This document shows, piece after piece, positions 1 through 10,784 of a DNA stretch of 25,694 nt. The translations under genes were made by a program, and so were the position numbers. How positions within the stretch are numbered: the stretch's first letter is position 1; every line of letters starts with the position of its first letter. The notes beneath the pieces were generated by a model, which ran no database searches, was not told the DNA's origin, and saw nothing but the letters and a program-made list of their open reading frames with translations. This DNA is from Fomitopsis serialis (lineage: Eukaryota; Basidiomycota; Agaricomycetes; Polyporales; Fomitopsidaceae): NCBI RefSeq assembly GCF_022376445.1, contig NW_025955473.1, forward strand, positions 1 through 25,694. Direction: 5' to 3'.

Positions 1-270
1 TTCCACCTCTTGAGTGACGCTCAGCCTGAGTGCCTCCGTGCCCTTCGTGGGTGGTGTCGCTGCCGCGCAGCTGCTGAGTTGTGCGCAGCGCATTGGCGAG
101 GGCCGTCTGCAGTGCGGGGTCGTCGCTCGCCCGGGGGGGCAGGGCATGCCCCAGACCACTGCAGGTATACCCGGTGCGCAGCTGGCTGCACGCAAGTATT
201 GCGCGCCGCGGGTGACTTCGCGAGTGGGCGAGGATAGTGAAGGTTTGGTATGACCGGCTTCAGCGAGGCA
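1..270 (-). CDS. Possible partial exon(s) running off the left edge, unknown product
   Basis: On the minus strand a reading frame stays open from about position 130 to the window edge and reads like ordinary protein (Ala/Leu/Gln-rich, with DPALQTALANALRTTQQLRG). A second open stretch lies upstream, at about 270-130, in a different frame. A 63-bp GTATAC...CTGCAG interval between them could be an intron. I do not recognise the product, and the region is GC-rich, so chance openness is possible. It faces away from the gene starting at 758. Confidence 0.22.
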
Positions 271-757
271 GGAGGGTGCGAGGTGCGAGGGTGTTGTGCC
301 ACTGCTGGGCCATGAGCGAAGCGGTGAATGAGGAATAAGGAACTAATCTGAGTGATCATACATAACTCACAGCGCGATCATGCCCCAACACTGATATGGC
401 TGAGCCACGGAGCGGACAGCTTGAGGATCAACGGTGATGATGCGCATCATCACAGTGAACCCCTCAAGTTGTCCCTCCAAAAGCGCCGCACATAGCGTGC
501 GTGGAGGACTGACAACATCTTTGAAGTCGTCGTGGGCACCGGTGCAGAGGGATCAGCGTGGAGGTTGTCAAAGGTGAGGGAGAGGACTTGTTGTTTCAGT
601 GGTATCACCGCCACGCAGCAAGGAGGTCGGAGCCAGGACGTGGCAAGGTCTCGGAGAGTTGGTGAAGTTCAGTATCACATGATCTACAGCCGCAGGACGG
701 AGCCGCCACTGAGATCGCACCGTCGACTTTTTTTCTCTGTTGGCTTTGCTCGAGAAG

Positions 758-1582
758 ATGCCTCCGAGGCCAGAAAACAACCATAATCGGTTTGATAACC
801 TCAGAGACTATAATTTGAAGCCCCAAGTGGAGTCGCAAACCTGGGACTCTCAGGTGACTCTGGTTGAAGATGCGCCCAGTGCGCCGACTGCCAGTCGACG
901 TCTTCCGACCCATCGCCAGGCAGCCACAAGGGCGAAGGTGTCAATCACAAGGTGAGAATAAATATGGAATGAGTTATGGGTCGCTCATATCAATCTTCAA
1001 CAGTCATTTTGAGCCGGGCGGTGCGCTGCACTCACAGACAACAGAGACACAGTGGATGGATGGCATCAGCTCCACGTCGAACCGGGCTTCATCTCCAGAT
1101 GGTGGTACGACTTCTTAATGTATTACTGTCTATAATGTTCATGGCTCAATTGCTTGTCAGCTCACGAGAACAATAAAAAGACAGCCAATGTACAGGAAGA
1201 GGAAGAAGATGAAGATCAAGTGTCCGTGCATCAGGATAGCGATGACCGCGAGTCCACGCCCGATGGTGATTATATATCTACGATCCACACCCATTTGGCC
1301 ACGAATAACTGGGGTATAGACATCAAGCTCGAGAACTTGGATCTCCTTGAAGCTCGACTCAATGATGCGCTGGCCGAGTCTGCGTATCATCGCATGCGTG
1401 CAGCTGCACTGAGTTTCCAGGTACAGCAACTCACCCGTGCTCTGCGCACTGCACGTAATACATTGGGACGTGCCCCGAGTGTCTCCGATGAGGATGCACG
1501 GGAAGGACATTCTGGTGATGGAGATGCGGAGGATGCATCGGGCTCGGAGATACCCCTCAAACGTAGCAGGAAATGTATGTAA
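758..1582 (+). CDS. Acidic, coiled-coil-like hypothetical protein, multi-exon
   Basis: I do not recognise a named family. The last exon (1161-1582) is clear. It begins after a TTGTCAG acceptor and encodes an acidic stretch (EEEEDEDQ), then a helical segment (LDLLEARLNDALAESAYHRM, FQVQQLTRALRTARNTL) that suggests a coiled coil, then an acidic tail ending in a basic KRSRK motif like a small nuclear localisation signal. An exon at 1038-1101 joins it in phase (G|CT). The first exon probably starts at ATG 758, after a pyrimidine run, but its donor near 930-950 is ambiguous: GTGTCA or GTGAGA. The gene converges with the minus-strand gene ending at 1639, leaving only about 57 bp between the stops. 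It may be an accessory gene of the mobile cassette to its right; that is inference. Confidence 0.5.
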
Positions 1583-1638
1583 TGACTTTCATTTGAACAC
1601 TTTTCAACATCTATCACGACCTTCATTCTCATGGGCTA

Positions 1639-3375
1639 TCAGCCTTCAGCCTGCATGTTCTCGGCGCGTCCGGTTTGCAGAACTTGATCAATTTCGGTCT
1701 GGCTGACCGACGCCTTGATGCGATCAACATGTTCCCAGTTTTTACACGGGAATAGCTGGCGATCGCGTTTGAGTACCTGCGTCATGAAGCTATGCCATTT
1801 TTCGGTTGGCGATACATCACAATGTAAAGGACAGTCCGAATGACGCACTAAGACAATGCATCGTCTTCGTAATCCAGATCCTTGCGAACCTTCATGAGTT
1901 CATCGTCGGCGTGTTTCCAGTACGTCTCCACTGAGCCGTGCTCGAAATGAACAGAGCGCTATACAGTCCAAGAGTGATTCATGAGTGAGGGAGTGCGTCA
2001 TGCAATGGTGCAACTCACCAGGAAAGCGATCCGGGTGCAAAATTGCGGTGTGACATTGATGTTCGTACCTGAAGGTATCTTCTTGGTGCCGATCTTGAGC
2101 AGAGATTTGCATAATTTGACTATGTCGTGGCCACTGCTCAAGGGAGAGTCGTCTTCGGTTGCAAGGACTTCCTTGCGGTCGTAAGATGCAGCAATCTGCA
2201 TATCAACGAGACAGTGAGTGAGCCATGTGGGCCAGTACGCAGAAGTTTAGCAACTGTACCGCCTTCTTCATTTCGGACTTCCTCTGTGTCAGCCGGCCGC
2301 GTGCATAGTGTAACAGCTTGTCCCATTTTCCATCCTCATCTTCGTCAACTGTCGCTGACAAGCCCCATCGTTTACGCTTAATGATGAGCTGCCAGTGCAC
2401 GAATTTAGCAGATCTTCGACACATACAAGTCTTTAGGATACTCACCGCAAGTTGATCAAGTGGTCCTTGATCATACGCTGCGATCTGCGGCGAGAAGAGG
2501 ATGCGGATTGCATACTTATCGATTTCGGCCTACCAATTCAAAAATCACATCACGAACATCCAATATCAATGTACGACAGACTCGGAGACAACATTTGACG
2601 TACCTCAACGCGTTCAGGTATAGTCCACAGTTCGTTGGCCACGACCGTGTTCGACTCAATGAGTTGTTTGATGGACATCATAGCGCCGAAGGCCATTACT
2701 TCCCGCTCGACGTTGCGAGCCTATGTGTCCAAGTCACGTACATGTTAGACTGTTGAAAGACTCGCGAGGTGGTCCAGTGCACACCTCAATGAAGCGTCGC
2801 AGCGCTACTTTCGCATCACCCTTCAACTGGAACATCGAGGCAACGGGGTCCAGAAATTGCAACTGGTTGCGAGGGTGTGATGTCCGCTCTCGCAGCGCTG
2901 CGAGGGCATCAGGAACACGGAGAGCCGGGTCAATGGCTGACATCTCCCTGTCGGAATGCTGTACTGGCTCGATGGGCTCCATATCCACGTCGGCATCCTC
3001 GGGTCTGTCCAAATTTTGAGCGGCATCTGTAGGGCCATCTGTGCTGCTCCCGGTGGCTTCGCCTTCGGGCCCTGGGACTGTCCACAGTGAGCCATGGTTA
3101 ATTGAACCTGGGAGAATACGAGGAGGTGTGGCACTTGAACGCAGCTCAGCCATAGAGCGAACCATGTTCGCAGCAGGCTGTGCAGTGGAACCGTCAATGG
3201 GAGGCAGAGACAGGGAGAGTGGCGCAACATTGACTGATGACTCACCAAACCAGGGGCAGAGATCGTGATCGACTGGACGATCGGGTGAACCTGAGCTCAG
3301 CTCGATTTTAAGCTGCTTCTTGCATTCTTCTTTGACGACCTCTGCCAGTCTGCAGCAAAGCACATGGCCCCACAA
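1639..3375 (-). pseudogene. Agaricomycete multi-copy hypothetical protein, six introns, 3' frameshift
   Basis: Seven exons join in phase: about 3375-2785, 2720-2604, 2529-2446, 2388-2260, 2195-2019, 1958-about 1850 and about 1848-1639; the first five introns are 57-74 bp with GT-AG ends. I recognise the general look of an uncharacterised, multi-copy mushroom protein, with motifs LWGHVLCCRLAEVV near the N-terminus, then YAIRILFSP, RWGLSATVDEDEDG and a basic C-terminal part (TQVLKRDRQLFP). No function is known to me. The exon at 1958 reaches an in-frame TAG at 1848-1850. The expected C-terminal sequence continues in another frame to a TGA at 1639, with no usable splice pair between, so a one-base indel is likely. 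The start is unresolved: no ATG precedes the LWGHVL motif in frame, and the first internal ATG is at 3165. The 5' end overlaps the divergent gene at 3364. Confidence 0.6.
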
Positions 3376-6300
3376 AAGAAGGAGCTCCCGGCATGTATGT
3401 GCATGCCATTCATATTAATAATTGTCTTACCTCGAGCACTCATTTTGTCAGGCTTCAGTGAACGCGACGGCGGAAATATTCACTGTGGGCCCTGCTCTCA
3501 ATTTGCTGGAAAACCCTGTGTATTTCAGCGCAAAGGTCTTGCTCGTCATGAAGGCTCACCTCAACACAAGGGATCATTGCTGAAATCTGCAGATGCTGAG
3601 CGTCTCCTCGCTGCACAGCAACTCAGAGCAGCTCGCGATCTCAGTGCTGCATCCTTAGCACGTGCTCCAAGTGCAGTCGGGAACTCACAGACAATCAGCC
3701 AACAGGCCTCATTGCACGACACGGATCCGCTTGCGTCCACAAGCTTCGTCGACGGTCTCATGTATGACGGAGAGGGTAACACCATCATGTTTTCCGCGGG
3801 TCCGAGAGAGACAGAGCACGATCGCCTCTGGCGTTCACTGGATGATGTGATGTCGATGAATATGTTTGGGAACAGTACACCTGCATGGAGTGATTCAATT
3901 GCACCTCATGCTGAAGACGATGCCACGAGAACGAACATAGACATACAGTTTGACAACCTCGGTATGTAAGCCGTTCGATGTCCCCGAATGATACTTGCTG
4001 ACTGCGAGTTGTTCATCCAGGGTTGTCAGATGATGAAGAAGACGATATCAGTGACGATGAAGGTGGTGGGGCACAATATGCAGGGCCAGCAGAGTCTAAA
4101 GGACCCTGGTATCCGCATGGATCAAAAGTGGTAAGAGTCTCCTGGGAGTCTCCGAGACGTGCAATGATGGATCCCGAAATAGATGTTCATCCTCGATATG
4201 CTCGATAATCTCCCACGTCTCAGGCTGTCAAGTGATCACTTCAAAGTCGTACTTTGGGCGCTGCGGGAATTGGGTGTTTCAGGAGTGCCGACATTCAGCA
4301 AGTTTCGTAAAACCCAAGACCACCTGAATCATCAGACCTGCGGCGTACACACCGATGTCAAACACTCACCTCAAGGGGACATTTTCTATCAGAACCGAGT
4401 GTCTGACTTGTTAGCCTTGGTATGTGTGCAGATTATTAGTGAGCGCATTTGGAGGGCGACTCGGAACTGACTCACAGTGTCATAGGATTATGCCAATCCT
4501 CAGACGAGGCCACATGTCGAAATCTACCCCATCAGGACATCGACAATAAGTGAGACGTACCATACTAAATGACTCGTACATGACATGGATCCCGAACTGC
4601 ACACACCAATGTGGGCCCAGGGACACACACACTGGTACATCGGAGAGCTCGCAATGCTCGCGTCGGGCAAGCTGGTTATTCCACATACATGGTACCGCTA
4701 CCAATCACAGGGTGAGGTGTACGGTGAAGGCTACGAAGTCATGGTCACCGATTCTGAGCAAGTGAGTGAGACATTCAGCTACAATATGCGACACACCCTC
4801 ATTCACGACCTCGTGTCAAGGGGGGCGACACACAGTTTGATGTCCGGCTTGACACGCTCGTTGAGTTCAAGACTTCTGACCTCCATATCAACTATCCCGA
4901 GCTGGAAAGCAACGGGCTTGGCAACAGGCTGTCCTGTGAGTCGCACGATCAGTACAAACAGACAATCAAGTTTGATGATCGTCTGATTTACTTACTGCGC
5001 ACGCCCGCCACAATCTCAGGCCCATTACCCAAGGGTATCTACAATGGGTGCAATCCTCTGCGGGACATAGCGAAGGGTCGCCGAATGTACACGAGCTATG
5101 TGAAGGCCTGGGGTGATGACGTGTCAGGAAACAAGAGCAAGCAATACAATGAACACACGAACATATACCTTGCACATGCCAATCTACCGCACACGAAACT
5201 ATCCCAAGAATATTTCGTCCGCTTCTGCTCGACTTCACCGCATGCAAATGCCGGCGCCCAATTTGATGCAATGGTCGACTCGGTAACGTCAGATTTTTGA
5301 ATCGTCAACATGATTCATTCAAATTCTTACTGACCAATTCCCAACTCTAGAGGCGCAAACACCTGGCATCCCGCATTTGACTGTGAAGTTCAAGAGGAGG
5401 TTCTTTTTCGTGTGATTCCTTGCCTGTTTCCTGCCGACAATCCACAACAATCGGAGAATTGCTCTCACATTGGTTTACATGGGAACATGTGGTGTCGGCG
5501 CTGCAAGCTCGGAGGGTCTGAAAAGGAACGCGAAACTGATCAGAACTATCATGCGCATTTCGATGTTGATGTGCGTAGCGATGTTATTTGACACATACCA
5601 CTGAATGTCTACTCATACGACTACCATGAAGCCCAACAATCTCCGTACTGCCCAACAGACGAGAGACGACGTACTGACGCAGATTCGATTAGCAGCCCTC
5701 GGTGTCAAGAAAGACGTTACACAGCGACAAACGGAAACAGGTACCAAGGACAAGCTTGCCGAACATTGGATCAAGATCCTTCTCGATCGGGCACGCGATG
5801 AACAGCAGCGTCGTATCACAACCCCTGCTACTGCTGATGCCCGGTTGAAGGGTGTTCATGGCGGGAATCGTACACAAGTTGTCCTTGTAATCAAGAAAGA
5901 GATTCAAGCCGAGTTGCTTGAGTGGGTCGTCACACAGCCACCCGAGACATACAACAAGCTCCCACCCGAGTCACGTACGTTGTATTCTCACTGCAGTAGT
6001 ACGAGGAGCTCTAATGGTGCCTCAGCTCTACGCAATCAGTTGCGACCTGGAGAGCATTTCAACTCTCTGTTATCACTTGAAGGTGAGGTTTACGTTGGTC
6101 ATCTCCAGAGGAATATAGTGAACAATTTATGTTGCCTTTCTAGGTATCGATATCCACCGCGAAACACCTGTCGAACTCCTACATACGTACTTGCTTGGTC
6201 AAGACAAGTATGTGTGGCATTTCACACACTCAAGCTGGTCGCCGAAACAGTTCGAAATGTTCGCTGTGCGGCTACAATCGTCCTCGGTTGATGGCCTTAA

Positions 6301-6418
6301 TATTCTGCCGATACGTGCTCGCTACATCATACAGTACAAAGACAATCTGATTGGAAAGCACTTCAAGGCCCTCCAGCAGCTCGGAATCTTTCATCTCGAC
6401 GACACTATGTGCCCAAAA
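3364..6418 (+). pseudogene. Transposase-like multi-copy Agaricomycete protein, 5' part (interrupted)
   Basis: This is the N-terminal two thirds of a protein of about 1,300 residues. Exons are 3364-3394, 3452-3961, 4021-4130, 4183-4419, 4486-4761, 4821-about 5287, 5351-5570, 5632-5974, 6026-6082 and 6144-6418. It opens with a zinc-finger-like segment (HCGPC, then RHEGSPQH). Family hallmarks follow: LPRLRLSSDHFKVVLWALRE, a DDVSGNKSKQYNEH block, a CSHIGLHGNMWCRRCK zinc-binding block and DIHRETPVELLHTYLLG. The last resembles the HxxxPxxLLHxxxxG segment of Plavaka-type RNase H-fold transposases, so a transposase role is inferred, not proven. A TGA at 4570-4572 lies in frame where I expect Trp (before LVHDMDPEL), so the copy is probably dead. 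The junction at about 5287/5351 needs a weaker GTCAGA donor. The coding frame stops abruptly at 6418, where an inserted element begins. Confidence 0.75.
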
Positions 6419-6438
6419 CATCAGCAAATGTGCACGTT
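6419..6438 (+). repeat. Left terminal inverted repeat of the insertion
   Basis: Twenty bases, CATCAGCAAATGTGCACGTT, perfectly complementary to 9114-9133. One mismatch and four more matches (CTTA) follow inward. Confidence 0.85.
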
Positions 6439-6823
6439 ACTTAGCACGTCTTGACGGACCTTACGAGCCTTCACGTCTTAGATTCTTGCTTGAAAATCAC
6501 TTACTCTCCTTGCGTACTTGATCAAACGAGCGCGAAATAGTAAGGATAGAAGTAAGCAGATATTAAGCATGAGTAAGGAACATCGTACAATCAAGTATGT
6601 AATCACTTTCTGGCGAATGCAATCCTCGAAGTCTGCATAATGATTATCGAGGCAGCTGAGACACGGACCACCGAATAGTATATAGATTCGTCGAGGAGGG
6701 TACATTACATCTGGCCAGTTCCTCTACTAATATGCTACCATTGTCTCGTCGTATAATACGAAAAGCCCACCTTGTGAGCACGCATTCTGTGCTAATACTG
6801 ATTGCTGTAGAGTCATCGTCACC

Positions 6824-6967
6824 CGACGAGAGCGAGCGAGTTGACGGGCGAGCCACCGAACGTGCGATTCGCGAACGTGTGGGGCAAGTACACGGGCGAT
6901 CGTGCGTGAATGAGCAAGCGGATGGGCGGGCGAGTGTGTGAGCGAACGGCGAGCAAGTGGGCAAGAC
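6824..6967 (+). repeat. GAGCG/GGGCGAG low-complexity array
   Basis: A purine-rich run of short degenerate units (GAGCGAGCGAG, GGGCGAGC, GGGCGGGCGAG, GAGCAAG). It is the reverse-complement type of the array at 8166-8745, so the two can fold back on each other across about 1.2 kb. Reading frames across it are low-complexity artefacts. Confidence 0.6.
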
Positions 6968-7868
6968 CTGAGGTACTGATCTAATTCAGTTCGTGGTGCA
7001 CTCTGTGACTTTCGTCGCGCAAGGTGGCAGTCGCAGGCACATAAGACGTACCGCGACCTAGGCGCGATGCCCCGTTATGGTTGTTCGAAGAGCGCACGAC
7101 AAGCACGATGACTCGGATCACTGTGCTGCCTTATACCCCGTAGACCGCACCGCGGTCTCGTCATTCGCAAGTTGTGACGATGTTAGACACGCCGGGGACG
7201 CTCGTCGGCAACATCCTCACCTGGAAATCAGCTCAGCGTGTCCGCTGCGTGACATGCGGCCGTAGATGAGTGTTCGAACGTGCAGCTACACGTCTGAATC
7301 GCATGCAATGTCTGAACCGTAGAACGAATGCCCCATGTCCACTGCTGGCAGCGTGCACAGCGTTCTTCTCGTTACGTCGCTGGCAGCTCAGGTACTGGAA
7401 TGTGGGGTCTGGAAGAAGACTCGGAGACAAGATGAGCATTTCAATTCAAGAGGACATACCTGCAGATCTCGAGCCTTCTGACCGCTTTCTGTACTCGCTA
7501 CACCCTTACTTCTCAATGCTCTCCTGTATTCCCAATCGTGCGAGTCGGCACGGCCAGATTGCGGGTCGCCAGAGCCGCGAGAAGTGAGAAGAGGTGGGAA
7601 GTGGCGAGTGGAGACCCAGGTGAACGGCGTAACGGGTGAAAGCGCGGCAAGGCAAGTCAAGAGTCTGGGACAGTGGGCAGGAGCGAGGGCTAGTACTTGG
7701 CGGCCTCGTAGTTATGTTTCCGAGCAGTTCATGGACGAAGCTGGACGACGTACGCTTGCTGATGAAGGTTGAAAAATGGCGCAGTCGTTTCCGTGCTAAG
7801 TGCCACAGCGGCTTGCCCTAAACGGAAATCCAATCAGACTTCGATGACACGTCGCCCGCAATGCTCAA

Positions 7869-7946
7869 GCGCTCAACGTCAACGTCCTCCAACCCAACAT
7901 TTGACCGTCCAACGTCCAACGCGCAAGTCCAATCGCAACGTCCAAC
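7869..7946 (+). repeat. Short degenerate CCAACGT tandem repeat
   Basis: The unit GTCCAACGT / TCAACGTC recurs about eight times with variation within roughly 80 bp. It looks like a degenerate minisatellite inside the inserted element. Confidence 0.45.
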
Positions 7947-8165
7947 GTTCTGGTGCATGGCATATGCATCCCAAGTCACGGTTCCTCATTAAATGCACAG
8001 ATATGGAGCGGCATGGCGCGCAGCGGCGCCGCAGCCTCGAGTCATTGCACGGCTCGAGATACAAAGGTGAGTACAGCCCTTCAAGCTTCAAGTCTCCTGC
8101 CGAACCTGTCGCTAGAGAACACCGAGCACCAGATAATACTGCGCGCGCGCACAACGCCTGACTCG

Positions 8166-8745
8166 GAGGAGCCTGTGCTTGCCTGCCCGCTCGCTCGCCC
8201 TCTTGTCCATCGATCTGTACATTCTTGCCTATTCGCGCGCTCGCCTTCTCACTAGCTCACCGCGCTCGCCTTCTCGATAGCTCTCTGCCCTCGCCTTCTC
8301 GTCAGCTCGCTCTCTCACTAGCTTGCACCCGCCCGCCTGCTCTTGCCTGCCCACCTTCGCTCAATCGCTAGCTCACTCACTCGTTTGCCCTCTACCCGCC
8401 CTCGCCCTCCTTGCTATGTCGCCCGCGCTGCAACTCACCCTTGCTTTCTCGTTGGCTTAGCTCGCTCGCCTGCCTGCTCGCTCGCCCATGCACTCAATGG
8501 CCCATTGCCGTCGCCTTCTCGCCCGCTCTCCCTCACGCTCTCGTCATCGCCCTCTTACCCGCCTGCGGCCTGCCCGCTTTTCTGTCTGCCTACCCACCCG
8601 TTTGCCTGTCCACATACCTGCACTCACTCTCACCCACAACCCTTTTAGCATGCACCGCCTCTCGCCCGCGCTCCCGTGCACCCGTTCGGCCAGCCAGCCG
8701 CCCACGCACGCAACTGTCCACGCAATTGCCCATGGACCTACCTAC
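8166..8745 (+). repeat. CTCGCC/CTCACTAGCTCAC low-complexity array
   Basis: About 580 bp of pyrimidine-rich degenerate units such as CTCGCTCGCC, CGCTCGCCTTCTC, CTAGCTCAC and CTGCCCGCTC. Several overlapping open frames rich in Ser, Pro, Leu, Arg and Ala are produced by the composition and are not genes. The array is inverted relative to the one at 6824-6967. Confidence 0.65.
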
Positions 8746-9113
8746 TTGCCCGCGGATCGGCTCTCTGTATGGTCATTGGTGCCCATGCCCAGCTCGTGTA
8801 CGCCAGTGAATACAGTAGTATATTGTAATTCCATACGACAGACCTGTACACTGTAGAATGAATTGGCATATTTCCGGAATATATTTGTGTCCCATGGAAC
8901 GATTTGAATGGATAGATCGATGTTCTTGAAGGCCACTTGATCCACGATTACAAGTCTTAATGTCAGCTTAGCACACGACTTAGTCGAGCTTGATTAAGAC
9001 AGTTCAAGTAGCACGCCCCTTAATAAGAAATGGTACCTCGTTAATTAAGCACGATCACTTATTCACTGAATGCCCTTGATCGACTTATTAAGGTGTTTAA
9101 GCCCAGAATAAGC

Positions 9114-9133
9114 AACGTGCACATTTGCTGATG
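9114..9133 (-). repeat. Right terminal inverted repeat of the insertion
   Basis: Exact reverse complement of 6419-6438. The coding sequence of the interrupted gene resumes immediately after it, at CAA 9134. Confidence 0.85.
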
Positions 9134-10784
9134 CAACTTGTCCGGGAACTCTGGAAAGCAACAGGAGAGCTCGGCGCGCTTCTCTGGTTCACCGAGATAG
9201 AAGATATGGATATGTACTTGGTATAACTTAACCTGCTTTTACCTTGTACAAATGATCGTTCCACTGACTCGGACGTCAAATGATGTTTAGGCTGATCTCA
9301 AAACACTCATAGCAAATGTCCTCGACATCTGGTCGCAGATCGACCCAAAACGAATCTTCGTCAAGCCGAAACTCCATCTTCTGCTGCACCTTCTCTTCGA
9401 CATTCGGGATCAGGGTCCAGCCGGACTATATGCAACTGAGATATTCGAATGCTTTAACGCGATCTTCCGAATGTGCAGTGTCCTTTCCAACCACCAGGCC
9501 CCGAGTCGCGACATCGCATGGGCGTGCGCTGACATGGATCGCTTCAAGCACCAGGTCAGTGGTGGATGGTGGAAGGATCCTTCTGGCAAATTCGTCCAGG
9601 CTGGCGAACGTGTGCGCCGTTACTTTGACAACGACGACGTTCAACGACGACTTGGACATGCATCCCAGGCATCTTCCCCACCTGGTATGCTCTCGTTTTA
9701 CTGCCCTATGCTGCATAAAATTGCTACAGTTCGAATACTGCCCAGGTACGATACATCGCAGGAAGACTGAATCCCAGATCACGACCTGGGAGGCTGTATC
9801 GTCCGATAATCAGCAGCACGATGACAAGTACAGTCCTCAATCACAATGGTTCACTTGCCTCTCTGTCATCGCGCGCACCGGAGATGTCTGCCGAGTCGGC
9901 TCATGGATTTTCTACGACTTCAAGGTACGGCATTCACATTAAACTCGGCTGTCATTAACACAATATTTCCATAGGCTGATACAACACGTGTCGGGCGTAT
10001 CAAGGCGATCCTACAACCGACCACTGGACCCGCAAACCAAGACGACACGATCATCGTAGAACAATTCTCCTTGGCTAACAGCCGGCACCCCCATTTCGGT
10101 ATGCCAGAGCTATTCAAGATCGACATCAATAACCTGAATTGTGTCAGTCCATCAGTAAGTCTTGTATTTTGTGGGCGCGCGCATGCACTGACGTCACCTT
10201 GGAAGGACGTCATCAGTGTCGTGAACGTTCAGCATAACTGCATCGACGGAGGGTGTGAACCTACAGGACGAAAACGACGAAAGCAGGAGCGAACACTCAC
10301 GGAGATCGAAGAGCCATACATCGAGCACAAAGACGACACGCGGTACATCATCAACACGCATGCACTGCACAACGCGGCCCTTCTCCGCAAAATCCTCCCT
10401 CGACACCTTACTGCTCCCATTCCATACATCGACCCAGAATTGCGTGAAGCCGCACATCACCGGATGGCCGCATCCCTCAGGGCTGTCCAGGACGTGCGAC
10501 GAACCAAGGAGGCAGAGGCGCGTGTCGAGAAGAAGAAGGCCGCAGCGGCAGCGAAGCAAACCCCTAGCGTTACCCCGAATAACCCAATCATAGCGAGTGC
10601 TACATCGAATGCAGCGCCCTCAGCAAGTACGTCGGGATCTCATCTCGACGAAACCCTTCCGAGTCAGTCTACGAACTCTAGGCCGGCGGCGCCGCGCCCC
10701 CAGCCACGGAAACGAGCACGTTTAGAAAGTACGACGGAGTGTCGAGACAGCGAAGGAGGAGATGGGCAGGCAATGCAGAGCTGA
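9134..10784 (+). pseudogene. Transposase-like multi-copy Agaricomycete protein, 3' part (interrupted)
   Basis: This continues the gene of 3364-6418 after the insertion. Exons are 9134-9220, 9291-9684, 9746-9924, 9975-10154 and 10206-10784, all joined in phase by GT-AG introns of 51-70 bp. Family hallmarks are ELWKATGELGALLW, the strongly conserved EIFECFNAIF plus LSNHQAPSRDIA and QVSGGWWK, a RTGDVCRVGSWIF block, and a C-terminal INTHALHNAALLRKILP motif. A low-complexity basic tail follows (a KKKAAAAAK run and RKRAR, a possible nuclear localisation signal). The PKLHLLLHLLFDIR...EIFECFN segment resembles the last catalytic part of RNase H-fold transposases, with the Glu as candidate catalytic residue; this is inference. 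I see no lesion in this part, but it is separated from its start by 2.7 kb and an upstream stop. Confidence 0.75.

Larger units (their letters stand above)
6419..9133. mobile_element. Non-autonomous element with 20-bp terminal inverted repeats, inserted in the transposase-like gene
   Basis: The two breakpoints of the interrupted gene carry a perfect 20-bp inverted repeat: CATCAGCAAATGTGCACGTT at 6419-6438 and its reverse complement at 9114-9133. The match extends to 24 of 25 bases inward. Deleting 6419-9133 (2,715 bp, a multiple of three) joins CPK to QLVRELWKATGEL in frame, as expected for the host family. No clear target-site duplication is seen; at best a CA dinucleotide flanks the element. 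No transposase-like reading frame exists inside. The interior holds a GAGCG-rich array on the left, a CTCGCC-rich array on the right and a short CCAACGT repeat. The subterminal 150 bp at the right are AT-rich with TTAATTAA and CTTATTAAG words. The class is unknown. Confidence 0.75.

Noticed and set aside
8343..8856. Three overlapping plus-strand frames of 100-132 codons
   Set aside because: They follow the CTCGCC-type low-complexity array; residues are just Ser/Pro/Leu/Arg/Ala from the composition and no splice or start context supports them.
6411..9109. GCCCAAAA / GCCCAGAA as an 8-bp target-site duplication of the insertion
   Set aside because: One mismatch, and using it would leave ends without inverted repeats and would not restore the host frame; the flush 20-bp repeats explain the borders better.
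6421..9131. Helitron reading of the insertion (TC...CTGA between A and T)
   Set aside because: Excision at those points would put the host gene out of frame, and long perfect terminal inverted repeats are not typical of Helitrons.
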